A stretch of DNA of 64,000 nucleotides from Arthrobacter sp. Bi26. GTDB lineage: Bacteria > Actinomycetota > Actinomycetes > Actinomycetales > Micrococcaceae. The notes beneath the pieces were generated by a model that ran no database searches, was not told the DNA's origin, and was given only the letters and a program-made list of their open reading frames with translations. The first letter of the stretch is position 1. Each line of letters opens with the position of its first letter. This document shows, piece by piece, positions 24,683 to 33,320 of the stretch. The DNA is taken from NCBI RefSeq assembly GCF_918697925.1, contig NZ_CAKKMF010000009.1:22389-86388 (forward strand), in the 5' to 3' direction. The translations under genes were made by a program, and so were the position numbers.

Positions 24683-26141
24683 GGCGCCGGATCCTGGGAT
24701 CGTTCCGGGCTATCCAGTCGAGCAGCAGCTGCCGGCTGATCTTGCCCCGGTCCGTCAGGGGCAGCTCCGTCAGCGCGAAGTACTCCAGGGGGCGCTTGTT
24801 CCGTGCCAGCACGTCGTCGATCCCGGACCTCAGCTGCGTGGCGGTGACCGCCCCGTGCGAGGGCACCACGCCGGCCACGACGCGCTGGCCGCGAAGATCA
24901 TCGGTCATGCCAGCTGCCACGGCCGCCGCGACGCCGGGGACGGAGGCCAGCGCCATCTCGACCTCGTGCGGGTAGACGTTAGTGGCGGCGGTGATGATCA
25001 TGTCGGAGCGGCGGCCCAGCATGTGCAGGGTCCCGCCGGAGAGGTACCCCTGGTCGCCCACGGTGTACCAGCCGTCGAAACAGCGCAGGGCCTGGCCGTC
25101 GTCACCCCACAGGTAGCCGTTGCTGACCATGCCGCTGCGGACGCAGATGTTGCCGTCGCTGCCGTCGGGGAGTTCGGTGCCGCGATCGTCCAGGATGCGG
25201 ATGTCGACGCCGGGAAACGGCTTCCCAATGCCGGTCCCGCCCGGCTCAGCGGGGTCACCCGGACGCAGCCCGGCGCCCGAGACGAAGCTGAGTTCGGACG
25301 CGCCGTAGTATTCGAAAATGGTGGCGTTGGGTGCCCAGCGACGGGCCGCTTCCAGTGTCCGTGCGTCCAGCTTGGAACCGGCGCAGATGATGCTGCGGAT
25401 GCCGGAGGCATCGACCCCGCCGGCCAGGCCGCGTTCGCTGAGCAGCCGGAGCATGGTGGGCACCAGGACCAGGCGGGTGATGCCGTCGTGGCTGACGGCA
25501 GCGTGGGCGGCGCCGACGTCGAAATGGTCCAGGCTGTGGAACTCCGCGCCGGCGTACAGGCATTCGGCGAGGGCATAGAGGTTCAGGCTTGCCGCGAGCG
25601 GGCCGGGGGCCAGGGTTTTGTCGTCCTGCGTCAGCCCGAAGAATTCAATGGAGGCCTCAAAGGACTCCTGCCAGGACCGTCGCGAGCGGGTGAACGCCTT
25701 GGGCACCGAGGTGGTGCCGGAGGTCAGGCCGATCAGGAAGGAGGTGTCTGCCGGCCCGTCAACAAGCCCAGTGCCCAGCCCGGTCCCCTGCCACGCCGGC
25801 AGCGCCGAGCCCGGGTCCCCACGGCCCGGATCCGCAAGGCCCGGGTCCGCACGGCCCGTTTCCATCCCGGAGATGCGGGCGGTGATGCTGTCCTGCAGTT
25901 GCTGCGGCCAGGCCGGGTCCAACACGGCGCACTGCCGCTGACCAGCGACGGCCGCCGCGAACGCTACGGCGAAGCGGGTTGAATTTTGTTCGGAGAGCAC
26001 GGTGATGGCAGGCGCCGTTTGCACCAGCGCCGCTGCCTGGTCCCGCAGACCGGACCAGCTGAGGTGCTCTCCGGCCACGACGACGGCTGTTTCGTCGGGA
26101 CGGTCGTCGGCCCAGCGCTGGAGTCTGTCGAGAAAAGGCAT
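24675..26141 (-). CDS. AMP-forming acyl-CoA ligase
   Basis: 488 residues of the adenylate-forming superfamily, shorter than usual (about 520-560). The P-loop is IGLTSGTTSVPKAFTRS. The adenylate motif is FEYYGASELSFV. The hinge motif YTVGDQGYLSGGTLHMLGRRSDMIIT is intact, and the last catalytic lysine is in LPLTDRGKISRQL. The acid activated cannot be told. It is the first gene of a two-gene operon with the thiolase, whose start overlaps its end. The ATG at 26141 lies 7 nt after a TAAAGT hexamer, which points to a leaderless mRNA. Confidence 0.9.
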   Translation of the reverse strand: MPFLDRLQRWADDRPDETAVVVAGEHLSWSGLRDQAAALVQTAPAITVLSEQNSTRFAVAFAAAVAGQRQCAVLDPAWPQQLQDSITARISGMETGRADPGLADPGRGDPGSALPAWQGTGLGTGLVDGPADTSFLIGLTSGTTSVPKAFTRSRRSWQESFEASIEFFGLTQDDKTLAPGPLAASLNLYALAECLYAGAEFHSLDHFDVGAAHAAVSHDGITRLVLVPTMLRLLSERGLAGGVDASGIRSIICAGSKLDARTLEAARRWAPNATIFEYYGASELSFVSGAGLRPGDPAEPGGTGIGKPFPGVDIRILDDRGTELPDGSDGNICVRSGMVSNGYLWGDDGQALRCFDGWYTVGDQGYLSGGTLHMLGRRSDMIITAATNVYPHEVEMALASVPGVAAAVAAGMTDDLRGQRVVAGVVPSHGAVTATQLRSGIDDVLARNKRPLEYFALTELPLTDRGKISRQLLLDWIARNDPRIRRLG

Positions 26142-26148
26142 CGAACCA

Positions 26149-26154
26149 ACTTTA
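26149..26154 (-). promoter_or_regulatory. -10 hexamer for a leaderless acyl-CoA ligase mRNA
   Basis: On the minus strand TAAAGT is separated from the ATG at 26141 by TGGTTCG (7 nt). It faces the plus-strand -10 at 26188-26193; the two promoters lie back to back in a 58-bp gap. Confidence 0.5.
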
Positions 26155-26187
26155 CCGTTGCCGGACGCCCCAGCGGCTTGTGCGGGA

Positions 26188-26193
26188 TATTGT
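26188..26193 (+). promoter_or_regulatory. -10 hexamer for a leaderless metallopeptidase mRNA
   Basis: TATTGT lies 6 nt (GACTCC) before the ATG at 26200. No ribosome site is present. Confidence 0.5.
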
Positions 26194-26199
26194 GACTCC

Positions 26200-27087
26200 A
26201 TGAGCTTTAACGACAACGCCCCGCTGGATCCGTCACAGGTCCAGGATCGCCGCGGAATGGGCCGCGGCCCGATGATCGGCGGCGGGATCGGCGGCGGCAT
26301 CATCCTGCTGCTGGCAGCCCTCTTCGGCATCAATCCCCAGCTTCTCGAGGGCCTGGCCGGCACCGTCCAGGATCCCCAGTCGCAGAGCCAGGGCTCTGCC
26401 CCCGCCTGCCAGACCGGCGCCGACGCCGACGCCCGCCTCGACTGCAGGATTACCGGCACGGTCAACAGCCTGAACGCGTTCTGGCCGGCCTATCTGGCCC
26501 AGTACAACACGAAATACCCGCGGCCCGACGCCGTAATCTTCACCGGCGGAACCAATACGGGCTGTGGCGCCGCCACCTCTGACGTAGGACCGTTCTACTG
26601 TCCCGTCGACACGACGGCGTACTTCGACCCCGGCTTCTTCCAGGAGCTCGTGGACCGGTTCGGCTCGTCCGGCGGGCCGCTGGCCCAGGAGTATGTGGTG
26701 GCCCACGAATTCGGCCACCACATCCAGAACGTGCTCGGAGACCTCGACCGTGCTCAGCAGGATCCCCAGGGCCCCGGCTCCGGGGGTGTCCGGGTTGAGC
26801 TGCAGGCCGACTGCTACGCGGGGCTGTGGGCCCACTACGCGACGACGCAGCCGGACCCCAAGACCGGCCAGCCCTACCTCGAACCCTTCACGGACCAGGA
26901 CATCCGGGATGCCCTGTCGGCTGCCTCGGCCGTGGGCGACGACCGCATCCAGAAGGCCGCGACTGGCCGCGTTTCACCGGAGGCATGGACCCACGGGTCA
27001 AGTGCCCAGCGGCAGAAGTGGTTCTACCAGGGCTACACCACCGGGGACATCAACAAGTGCGACACGTTTGCGGTGGCAACCCCGTAG
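26200..27087 (+). CDS. Neutral zinc metallopeptidase, YpfJ/KPN_02809 family
   Basis: 295 residues. A glycine-rich hydrophobic segment (PMIGGGIGGGIILLLAALFG, about residues 25-45) anchors the protein in the membrane. The C-terminal domain has the zinc motif AHEFGHHIQNVLGD near residue 167. Downstream, ELQADCYAGLWAHY supplies a third ligand (Glu/Asp region). It matches the family called putative neutral zinc metallopeptidase (PF04228). Substrates are unknown; the active domain probably faces outside. Monocistronic, divergent from the ligase gene, ends before a hairpin. Confidence 0.92.
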   Translation: MSFNDNAPLDPSQVQDRRGMGRGPMIGGGIGGGIILLLAALFGINPQLLEGLAGTVQDPQSQSQGSAPACQTGADADARLDCRITGTVNSLNAFWPAYLAQYNTKYPRPDAVIFTGGTNTGCGAATSDVGPFYCPVDTTAYFDPGFFQELVDRFGSSGGPLAQEYVVAHEFGHHIQNVLGDLDRAQQDPQGPGSGGVRVELQADCYAGLWAHYATTQPDPKTGQPYLEPFTDQDIRDALSAASAVGDDRIQKAATGRVSPEAWTHGSSAQRQKWFYQGYTTGDINKCDTFAVATP

Positions 27088-27108
27088 TCCCACCCCTGTG
27101 GTACCAAA

Positions 27109-27131
27109 GCCCCGGCCCCATCCGCCGGGGC
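27109..27131. terminator. Hairpin between convergent genes
   Basis: A perfect 8-bp stem GCCCCGGC (27109-27116) with GCCGGGGC (27124-27131) and a 7-nt loop. It lies between the metallopeptidase stop and the stop of the gene at 27133 on the other strand. Confidence 0.6.
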
Positions 27132-27132
27132 C

Positions 27133-27732
27133 TCATCCGCGCCGCGGCCGGCGCCGGATCGGGACTTCGACGTAGCTGAGGAATCCGGCGTGGCCCAGGT
27201 GCCGGTGCTTCGGGTGCCATACCGGGCGGTATTCGTGCCCGAACGGGTCGGTCACCAGGACTGCCTCCAGCCGGTCGTTCCCGGCCAGGAGGCGGTCGAC
27301 GTCGGCAAGTGCGTTGCGCCGCGTCGCTAGCCCGTCGATGTCCAGGCTCCAGAGCCCCAGCTCAGCATCCGTTCCGCGTTCCAGCTGCAGGGTCTCGAAC
27401 AGTCCGGCGACGAGCCCGGCGAGCCCGGCCGTGTCGGCGCGTTGCAGCCGGTGCCCCTCCGGATGAACGTCGCGGGCATCGGCCAGGGCCTGGCGAAGCC
27501 AATGGAATTCCACGGACCCCAGGGGCGGCCCCATGCGCAGGTGGCGGTTCTCGTCCAGCTCGAGCCGGTACGTGGTGGCGCTGCGGTCAATGATGCACGG
27601 AGCCTCGCCGACATATTCAAAGTCGGCCAGGAGGGCATCCCGGGAGCGGTAGTAGGAGAACTCGCCGCTGTCCTCAACGACCACAAAGTCCCCGCCCGCG
27701 CCGGACGGCCGTGGTGGTGGGGTGGCATCCAT
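27133..27732 (-). CDS. Conserved hypothetical protein
   Basis: 199 residues, family not recognised. The sequence has coding character (GC-rich third positions, in-frame AGGAGG ribosome site before the ATG). It is soluble, with no signal peptide or membrane segment. It starts with a Pro-rich leader (MDATPPPRPSGAGGDF), contains a regular beta/alpha pattern (YRLELDENRHLRMGPPLGSVEF, LFETLQLERGTDAELGLWSLD) and ends with a basic RRRPRRG tail. Five histidines cluster near the C terminus (YRPVWHPKHRHLGHAGF), which could bind metal. It is convergent with the metallopeptidase and is transcribed away from the suf operon. Confidence 0.7.
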   Translation of the reverse strand: MDATPPPRPSGAGGDFVVVEDSGEFSYYRSRDALLADFEYVGEAPCIIDRSATTYRLELDENRHLRMGPPLGSVEFHWLRQALADARDVHPEGHRLQRADTAGLAGLVAGLFETLQLERGTDAELGLWSLDIDGLATRRNALADVDRLLAGNDRLEAVLVTDPFGHEYRPVWHPKHRHLGHAGFLSYVEVPIRRRPRRG

Positions 27733-27860
27733 TCCGGTGTGCCTCCTGTTCGACAGTGTGCCCGGTCCGAAGCCTGCGGCCCTGTGGATTGGTTGTCTTT
27801 ATCAGACCACCGCCGGGGCGATAAGGGAACGGCCATCAGGGAACGCCGGATGGGACGACG

Positions 27861-27907
27861 ACGACGACGGCGGCCCCGCCTCGGTGAGGTGGGGCCGCCG
27901 TCGTCGT
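27861..27907 (-). terminator. Very stable hairpin downstream of the suf operon
   Basis: 17-bp perfect stem ACGACGACGGCGGCCCC (27861-27877) with its complement (27891-27907). The loop holds another CCTC/GAGG pairing. It lies 68 bp after the sufT stop on the minus strand. No U tract. Confidence 0.7.
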
Positions 27908-27934
27908 AATTAGGGGCCTCCGCCGCCGAGGGTT

Positions 27935-27974
27935 CCCTGGCCGAGCGAAGCGAGGCTAGGGAGGCGGTGGGGAC
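27935..27974. repeat. Dispersed short palindromic repeat, copy B
   Basis: Begins CCCTGGCCGAGCGAAGCGAG and ends GGCGGTGGGGAC. It is the second copy of the element at 7962-8000 and lies right at the 3' end of the suf operon. The core can fold as an imperfect hairpin. Confidence 0.65.
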
Positions 27975-28307
27975 CTAGATGTTGAAGCCCAGGGCGCGCA
28001 TCTGGTCGCGGCCGTCCTCGGTGATCCGTTCCGGACCCCATGGCGGCATCCACACCCAGTTGAGCCGCCATTCATCGACGACCCCGTCCAGGGCCTTGCC
28101 GACCTGCTCCTCGATGACATCGGTGAGCGGGCAGGCGGCGGTGGTGAGCGTCATGTCGATCAGCAGGGCGCCGTCGTCGTCTGAGTACTTCAGACCGTAC
28201 AGCAGGCCCAGATCAACGATGTTGACCCCGAGTTCCGGGTCGATCACATCCTTGAGCGCCTCTTCGACATCCTCGAGGCCCGTGCGGGCCACATTGAGTT
28301 CGGTCAT
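27975..28307 (-). CDS. sufT: Fe-S cluster assembly factor SufT (MIP18/DUF59 family)
   Basis: 110 residues, a DUF59 protein. The core is VEEALKDVIDPELGVNIVDLGLLYGL (about 10-35) and TTAACPLTDVIEEQVGKAL, with the single conserved Cys in that second motif. SufT helps deliver or mature Fe-S clusters on target proteins. It is the last gene of the suf operon, 13 bp downstream of sufC. The PaaD-like branch of the family is a possible alternative, but the operon setting decides for SufT. The ATG at 28307 has a weak AGGA ribosome site. Confidence 0.93.
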   Translation of the reverse strand: MTELNVARTGLEDVEEALKDVIDPELGVNIVDLGLLYGLKYSDDDGALLIDMTLTTAACPLTDVIEEQVGKALDGVVDEWRLNWVWMPPWGPERITEDGRDQMRALGFNI

Positions 28308-28320
28308 CGCGGAGTCCTAA

Positions 28321-29118
28321 CTACGCCTGGGCTGCAGCCGAGGCGGCAGCGATGGTGGCCGCCCCTGCGCCGGTGGCGTAGCGGTCGTAGCCTTCGTCTT
28401 CGAGGCGGTCGGCGAGCTCCGGGCCGCCCTCTTCCACAACCTGGCCATCGACGAACACGTGCACGAAGTCCGGCTTGATGTAGCGCAGGATCCGGGTGTA
28501 GTGCGTGATGAGCAGGGTGCCCATGTTGCCTTCGCCGTGGGCGCGGTTGACGCCCTCGGAGACAACCTTCAGCGCGTCGACGTCGAGGCCGGAGTCGGTC
28601 TCGTCGAGGATGGCGAACTTCGGCTTGAAGAGCTCCAGCTGGAGGATCTCGACGCGCTTCTTCTCGCCGCCGGAGAAGCCTTCGTTGACGTTGCGCTGGG
28701 TGAAGTCGGCGTCGATGCGCAGCTGCGCCATGGCCTCTTTGACGTCCTTGGTCCAGGTGCGCAGCTTGGGCGCTTCGCCGTCGATCGCGGTCTTGGCGGT
28801 GCGCAGGAAGTTGGTCATGCTGACGCCCGGGACCTCCACCGGGTACTGCATGGCAAGGAAAAGGCCGGCGCGGGCGCGCTCGTCAACGGTCATCGCGAGG
28901 ACGTCCTCACCGTCGAGCGTGATGGTGCCGGAGGTGACGTTGTAACGCGGGTGCCCGGCGATGGTGGACGCCAGCGTGGACTTGCCGGAACCGTTCGGGC
29001 CCATGATGGCATGCGTCTCGCCGGTCCTGATGGTCAGGCTGACGCCCTTCAGGATTTCCTTGGTGCCCTGCTCGGTGTCAATGCTGACGTGCAGGTCCTT
29101 GATCTCAAGAGTCGACAT
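28321..29118 (-). CDS. sufC: Fe-S cluster assembly ATPase SufC
   Basis: 265 residues, a soluble ABC ATPase. Walker A is GPNGSGKSTLAS, the SufC-type signature is FSGGEKKRVEILQLELFKPK, Walker B is FAILDETDSGLDVDALKVVS (DETDSGLD is diagnostic) and the H-loop is LLITHYTRILRYI. SufC binds the SufB-SufD scaffold and drives its conformational change. It follows the Rieske gene after 89 bp. The ATG at 29118 is used; an upstream extension (MPEGTVQRRTRH) lies in a leader without coding character. It is transcribed with the rest of suf. Confidence 0.95.
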   Translation of the reverse strand: MSTLEIKDLHVSIDTEQGTKEILKGVSLTIRTGETHAIMGPNGSGKSTLASTIAGHPRYNVTSGTITLDGEDVLAMTVDERARAGLFLAMQYPVEVPGVSMTNFLRTAKTAIDGEAPKLRTWTKDVKEAMAQLRIDADFTQRNVNEGFSGGEKKRVEILQLELFKPKFAILDETDSGLDVDALKVVSEGVNRAHGEGNMGTLLITHYTRILRYIKPDFVHVFVDGQVVEEGGPELADRLEDEGYDRYATGAGAATIAAASAAAQA

Positions 29119-29207
29119 ATGTCTTGTTCTCCTCTGCACCGTGCCCTCCGGCACTGTGCGTTTTCTTGGCGATAAGTTTTCTTGTGCGAGTTGCCGGCTG
29201 CAGGCAG

Positions 29208-29567
29208 CTAGCTGAAGTTTGGAGCCTCGGCGCCGTTCAGGACGTTGGTGAAGTCCACGTAGACCTCGTCATCCAGGACGGTCACGGCAAACACGGGAAC
29301 AGGATCATAGGCTGGCAGCTGGAGCGGCTCGCCGGTGCGCAGGTCGAACTGGGAACCGTGGCCCCAGCACTCGATCTTGCAGCCTTCAACCTCTCCTTCG
29401 GAGAGAGAGATGTCCGCGTGCGAGCAGGTGTCGCCGATCGCGTGGATCTCCCCCATCGAGTCCTTCACGATCGCTACGGGGTAGTCGTCGATCAGGATCC
29501 GCAGCGCCTGCTTGAGTTGGATCTCGCTGGCGTTGCAGACTAGTTCGCCCTTTGGCTGTTCAGTCAT
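29208..29567 (-). CDS. Rieske-type ferredoxin inside the suf operon
   Basis: 119 residues, a non-heme iron oxygenase ferredoxin-type Rieske protein. The [2Fe-2S] ligands are clear: Cys-x-His in DTCSHADISL and Cys-x-x-His in KIECWGHGSQFD. There is no signal peptide, so it is a soluble cytoplasmic electron carrier. It sits between sufD and sufC, as in other Micrococcaceae, rather than next to an oxygenase. A role in supplying electrons for cluster assembly is inferred from that position only. The ATG at 29567 is preceded by GGAACAC as a weak ribosome site. Confidence 0.93.
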   Translation of the reverse strand: MTEQPKGELVCNASEIQLKQALRILIDDYPVAIVKDSMGEIHAIGDTCSHADISLSEGEVEGCKIECWGHGSQFDLRTGEPLQLPAYDPVPVFAVTVLDDEVYVDFTNVLNGAEAPNFS

Positions 29568-29598
29568 TGATGTGTTCCGTGTTCTCTAGTGCTGCGCA

Positions 29599-30885
29599 CT
29601 AGTGGTTCGTTGCCGCGAGTTCGCGCTCGACGGCTTCCGTGAGGCGCTCTTCGATGGCCGGAACGTTGATCTTCTGGATGATCTCGTTCAGGAACCCGCG
29701 GACCACCAGGCGGCGGGCCACGTCTTCAGGGATGCCACGGGCCATCAGGTAGAACAGGTGCTGGTCGTCGAACCGTCCGGTGGCGCTGGCGTGTCCGGCG
29801 CCGGCGATCAGGCCGGTTTCGATCTCAAGGTTCGGCACGGAATCGGCGCGGGCGCCGTCGGTCAGGACCAGGTTGCGGTTGGCCTCGTAGGTGTCGGTGC
29901 CTTCTGCTTCCTTGCGGATCAGAACGTCACCCACCCACACGGTGTGCGCGTTACGGCCCTGCAGGGCGCCCTTGTACAGGACGTTGGACTTGCAGTTGGC
30001 CACGGCGTGGTCCACGAACAGGCGCTGCTCGAGGTGCTGGCCGGCGTCGGCGAAGTACAGGCCAAACAGTTCCACTTCGGCGCCCGGGGCGGTGAAGCGG
30101 GCCGAGGGCGTGACGCGCACGAGGTCGCCGCCGAGGCTGACAACAATGTGCTTGAATTTGGCGTCGCGGCCGAGCTTGACCTGCTGGGAGGAGGCGTGCA
30201 CGGCGTCGTCGTTCCATTCCTGGAGCGAGATGACGGTCAGCTGCGCGCCGTCCTCAACGAGGATTTCGACGTTTTCCGAGACGACGGCGGTGCCCTGGTG
30301 GTCCAGGACGACGACCGACTTGGAGAACTTTTCCGCGACGATCACGATGTGCTGTGCGGAAGCCTCGGTGCCCTGCCCGGTCAGCAGGACGCTGACCTCG
30401 CCGTCCACCTGGACCTCGGACGGGACGGTGATGACGGTGGCCTCGGCGAAGTTCTCCCAGGCGTTCGCGGAGACGCGGTCCTCGGGGATGGCGGCGGAGC
30501 CGATCCGGCGGTCGTCGCGGCCGACGGTCTCAACCCTGACGCTGTCCGGAGCGGTGATGCTCACGGCCGGCGCGGCACCGCCCAGGACCTCGGTGTGCAG
30601 GCCGCGGAGGCGCTTGAGCGGGGTGAACCGCCAGTCTTCTTCCATGCCGGTCAGCGGCTTGAAATCCGCCAGCTTGTAGGAGGTCAGGCGGCCGGCGCGT
30701 GAGCTGTCCGGAATGCCGACGCCGCCGCCGTGCGAGTGGCGCTTGACGGCTTCGCCGGCCAGCGGCGCTTTGGACTCCGCTGCGTTCAGGGGTGAAAGGC
30801 TTTCGCCTTCCTCGGTGAAACCGTTGATGAACGGCTGGGCTGAGGGCGCGCCGATGCGGGCCTTTTCAGTAGTGATGTCAGTCAT
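29599..30885 (-). CDS. sufD: Fe-S cluster assembly protein SufD
   Basis: 428 residues. The parallel beta-helix core covers about 150-330. Conserved blocks are RFTAPGAEVELFGLYFADAG and TDGARADSVPNLEIETGLIAGAGHASATGRFDDQHLFYLMARGIP, the C-terminal SufB/SufD signature. SufD partners SufB in the SufBC2D scaffold complex. It begins within the sufB stop (TAATG), so the two are translationally coupled. The Rieske gene follows after 31 bp. Cytoplasmic. Confidence 0.95.
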   Translation of the reverse strand: MTDITTEKARIGAPSAQPFINGFTEEGESLSPLNAAESKAPLAGEAVKRHSHGGGVGIPDSSRAGRLTSYKLADFKPLTGMEEDWRFTPLKRLRGLHTEVLGGAAPAVSITAPDSVRVETVGRDDRRIGSAAIPEDRVSANAWENFAEATVITVPSEVQVDGEVSVLLTGQGTEASAQHIVIVAEKFSKSVVVLDHQGTAVVSENVEILVEDGAQLTVISLQEWNDDAVHASSQQVKLGRDAKFKHIVVSLGGDLVRVTPSARFTAPGAEVELFGLYFADAGQHLEQRLFVDHAVANCKSNVLYKGALQGRNAHTVWVGDVLIRKEAEGTDTYEANRNLVLTDGARADSVPNLEIETGLIAGAGHASATGRFDDQHLFYLMARGIPEDVARRLVVRGFLNEIIQKINVPAIEERLTEAVERELAATNH

Positions 30886-32348
30886 TAACCGACCGATCCT
30901 TCCATCTGCAGTTCAATCAGTCGGTTTAGCTCGAGGGCGTATTCCATCGGCAGTTCGCGGGCAATCGGCTCGATGAAGCCGCGGACGATCATCGCCATGG
31001 CCTCGTCTTCGCGCATGCCGCGGGACATCAGGTAGAACAGCTGCTCTTCGCTGACGCGCGAGACCGTGGCCTCGTGGCCCATGGTGACGTCGTCCTCGCG
31101 GATGTCGATGTACGGGTAGGTGTCCGAGCGGCTGATGGTGTCCACCAGGAGGGCGTCACAGCGGACCGTGTTGGCCGAGTGCTTGGCGCCTTCGCGGACC
31201 TGGACCAGGCCGCGGTAGGCAGCGCGGCCGCCGCCGCGGGCCACGGACTTGGAGATGATCGAGCTCTTGGTGTTGGGCGCGATGTGGACCATCTTGGAGC
31301 CGGTGTCCTGGTGCTGGCCTTCGCCGGCGAACGCGATGGACAGGGTTTCGCCCTTGGCGCCTTCGCCCACGAGGTAGACGGCCGGGTACTTCATGGTGAC
31401 CTTGGAGCCGATGTTGCCATCGATCCACTCCATCGTGGCGCCCTCTTCGCAGATGGCGCGCTTGGTCACCAGGTTGTACACGTTCGTGGACCAGTTCTGG
31501 ATGGTCGTGTAGCGGACGCGGGCGCCCTTCTTCACGATGATTTCCACGACGGCGGAGTGCAGCGAGTCCGAGGTGTAGATCGGCGCGGTGCAGCCTTCGA
31601 TGTAGTGGACGTAGGAGTCCTCGTCCGCGATGATCAGCGTGCGCTCGAACTGGCCCATGTTTTCCGTGTTGATGCGGAAGTAGGCCTGCAGCGGGATGTC
31701 CACGTGGACGCCCTTGGGCACGTACACGAAGGATCCGCCGGACCAGACGGCCGTGTTCAGCGAGGCGAACTTGTTGTCGCCCACCGGGATGATGGTGCCG
31801 AAGTACTCCTGGAAGATCTCCGGGTGTTCGCGCAGCGCGGTGTCTGTGTCCAGGAAGATGACGCCCTGCTGTTCCAGGTCCTCGCGGATCTGGTGGTAGA
31901 CAACCTCAGACTCGTACTGGGCGGCGACGCCGGAGACGAGGCGGCTGCGCTCGGCTTCCGGGATGCCCAGCTTCTCGTACGTGTTCCGGATGTCCTCGGG
32001 GAGGTCTTCCCAGGTTGCGGCCTGCTTCTCGGTGGAGCGCACGAAGTACTTGATGTTGTCGAAGTCGATGCCGGACAGGTCCGCGCCCCAGGTGGGCATG
32101 GGCTTGCGGTCGAAGTACTTCAGGCCCTTGAGGCGGAGGTCCAGCATCCACTCTGGCTCGTTCTTCTTGGCCGAAATGTCGCGGACAACGTCTTCATCGA
32201 TGCCGCGGCGGGCGTTGGCCCCGACGTCGTTCTTGTCGGCCCAGCCGTATTCATAGGTGCCGATTCCGTGGAGCTCGGGATTCTTTTCCAGAATCTCCGA
32301 AATCACAGTAGAGCCAGCAACCTTCTTCTCTGATAGTTGGTCCGTCAT
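30885..32348 (-). CDS. sufB: Fe-S cluster assembly protein SufB
   Basis: 487 residues. Typical motifs include [84 protein letters not shown] (the conserved Cys in YIEGC) and [20 protein letters not shown]. SufB carries the nascent cluster. The ATG at 32348 follows AAAGG at good spacing; a GTG just upstream at 32351 overlaps the sufR stop. Thus sufR, sufB and sufD are tightly linked. No SufS or SufU gene is present in this operon or elsewhere in the window. Confidence 0.96.
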   Translation of the reverse strand: MTDQLSEKKVAGSTVISEILEKNPELHGIGTYEYGWADKNDVGANARRGIDEDVVRDISAKKNEPEWMLDLRLKGLKYFDRKPMPTWGADLSGIDFDNIKYFVRSTEKQAATWEDLPEDIRNTYEKLGIPEAERSRLVSGVAAQYESEVVYHQIREDLEQQGVIFLDTDTALREHPEIFQEYFGTIIPVGDNKFASLNTAVWSGGSFVYVPKGVHVDIPLQAYFRINTENMGQFERTLIIADEDSYVHYIEGCTAPIYTSDSLHSAVVEIIVKKGARVRYTTIQNWSTNVYNLVTKRAICEEGATMEWIDGNIGSKVTMKYPAVYLVGEGAKGETLSIAFAGEGQHQDTGSKMVHIAPNTKSSIISKSVARGGGRAAYRGLVQVREGAKHSANTVRCDALLVDTISRSDTYPYIDIREDDVTMGHEATVSRVSEEQLFYLMSRGMREDEAMAMIVRGFIEPIARELPMEYALELNRLIELQMEGSVG

Positions 32349-33214
32349 CACGGCCTTTCTTGGAGATGGTTGGATACTTCGTCCGGGTTGACCGGGGCTG
32401 CGGGACTGGAAGTCCCGACGGCGGCCGGACGGCCCGTAGGTATGTGGGTGGTGCAGACGTGCCCGCCGCGGGCCAGGGTGGAGAGCCGGCGCACATCGAC
32501 GCCGACCAGCCGGGCGAACACTTCGGTCTCCACGTCGCAGAACACGGGGAACTGGGCCGCCAGGTGCTGGATGGGGCAGTGCCCCTGGCAGAGCTGGACG
32601 CTGGAGAGCGCGGCCGGCAGCGGCGCCTTGGCTTCGAGCGACTGCGCCGAGGCCACGAAACCGTCGCGGCTCAGCGCCTCGGAGAGAGCCTGGGCGCGGG
32701 CCGTGATGTCCGGTCCGGCCTGCTCGATCTCGGGTGCGTAGCGGCGCTCCATGTCGGCGAACCGCTCGACGGCGAACTGCCGCACCGCCTCGGGGCCGGC
32801 CGCCTCTTCCAGGCGGCGCAGCGCGACGGAGGCGATGTCGAGATAGTCGTTGCCCAGGGTCGACTGGCCCTGGGAGCTCAGGACGTAGCGGCGGGCGGGC
32901 CGTCCGGCGCCCGCACCGGCGCGGGCAACCCGCTTGACCTCAATCACTCCGCTGCGCGCGAGGTGGTCGAGGTGGCGGCGCACGGCAGCCGGGGTGAAGC
33001 CCAGGAGGTCGCCGAGTTCGGCTGCGCTGATGGGTCCATGCTCCAGCACCGCGTTCAGGACACGGTCACGCGTGCGCTCTTCAGCGTCGTGGGTGTGGCT
33101 GCCGGCGGCGGGAACGACGTCGGGAACGGCCGCCACGTGTGCCCGGGCGGACCCGACGCGCGCGGCGCCGCGCCCGGTCGGGGCTGCGGACGCAGAGGAG
33201 CTCATGGAATACAC
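32348..33214 (-). CDS. sufR: SufR-type Fe-S sensing transcriptional repressor
   Basis: 288 residues from GTG, 285 from the ATG at 33205. The winged helix-turn-helix is about 45-105 ([38 protein letters not shown]). Four cysteines near the C terminus are Cys209 and Cys213 in [10 protein letters not shown], Cys226 in FPVFCDVE and Cys254 in GHVCTTH. The first three would hold a [4Fe-4S] cluster, as in other SufR proteins. It is the first gene of the suf operon and probably represses it. Its extended N terminus (40 Ala/Gly-rich residues) is unusual in length. CATGAT lies 6 nt before the GTG, a weak -10. Confidence 0.92.
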   Translation of the reverse strand: MYSMSSSASAAPTGRGAARVGSARAHVAAVPDVVPAAGSHTHDAEERTRDRVLNAVLEHGPISAAELGDLLGFTPAAVRRHLDHLARSGVIEVKRVARAGAGAGRPARRYVLSSQGQSTLGNDYLDIASVALRRLEEAAGPEAVRQFAVERFADMERRYAPEIEQAGPDITARAQALSEALSRDGFVASAQSLEAKAPLPAALSSVQLCQGHCPIQHLAAQFPVFCDVETEVFARLVGVDVRRLSTLARGGHVCTTHIPTGRPAAVGTSSPAAPVNPDEVSNHLQERP

Positions 33215-33320
33215 AACACAATCATGTCGTAATTTACTCCGGCATTCCAGTAAGGCATGGCTTGCCTGCGGGCCCGGCCCCTCCGGGGAGGCGACGTACT
33301 ACATCGCGTAGAATGCTGTG
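33215..33320. promoter_or_regulatory. Divergent promoter region between sufR and the ABC exporter
   Basis: 106 bp. A/T-rich sequence close to sufR (ACACAACACAATCATG on the plus strand at 33211-33226) is the likely operator/promoter, but no perfect palindrome was found in it. On the plus side TAGAAT (33309-33314) is an excellent -10. SufR control of both directions is possible but not shown. Confidence 0.4.
33309..33314 (+). promoter_or_regulatory. -10 hexamer for a leaderless ABC exporter mRNA
   Basis: TAGAAT lies 6 nt (GCTGTG) before the GTG at 33321. A second GTG at 33318 is only 3 nt away, so 33321 is the start that fits leaderless initiation. Confidence 0.55.
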
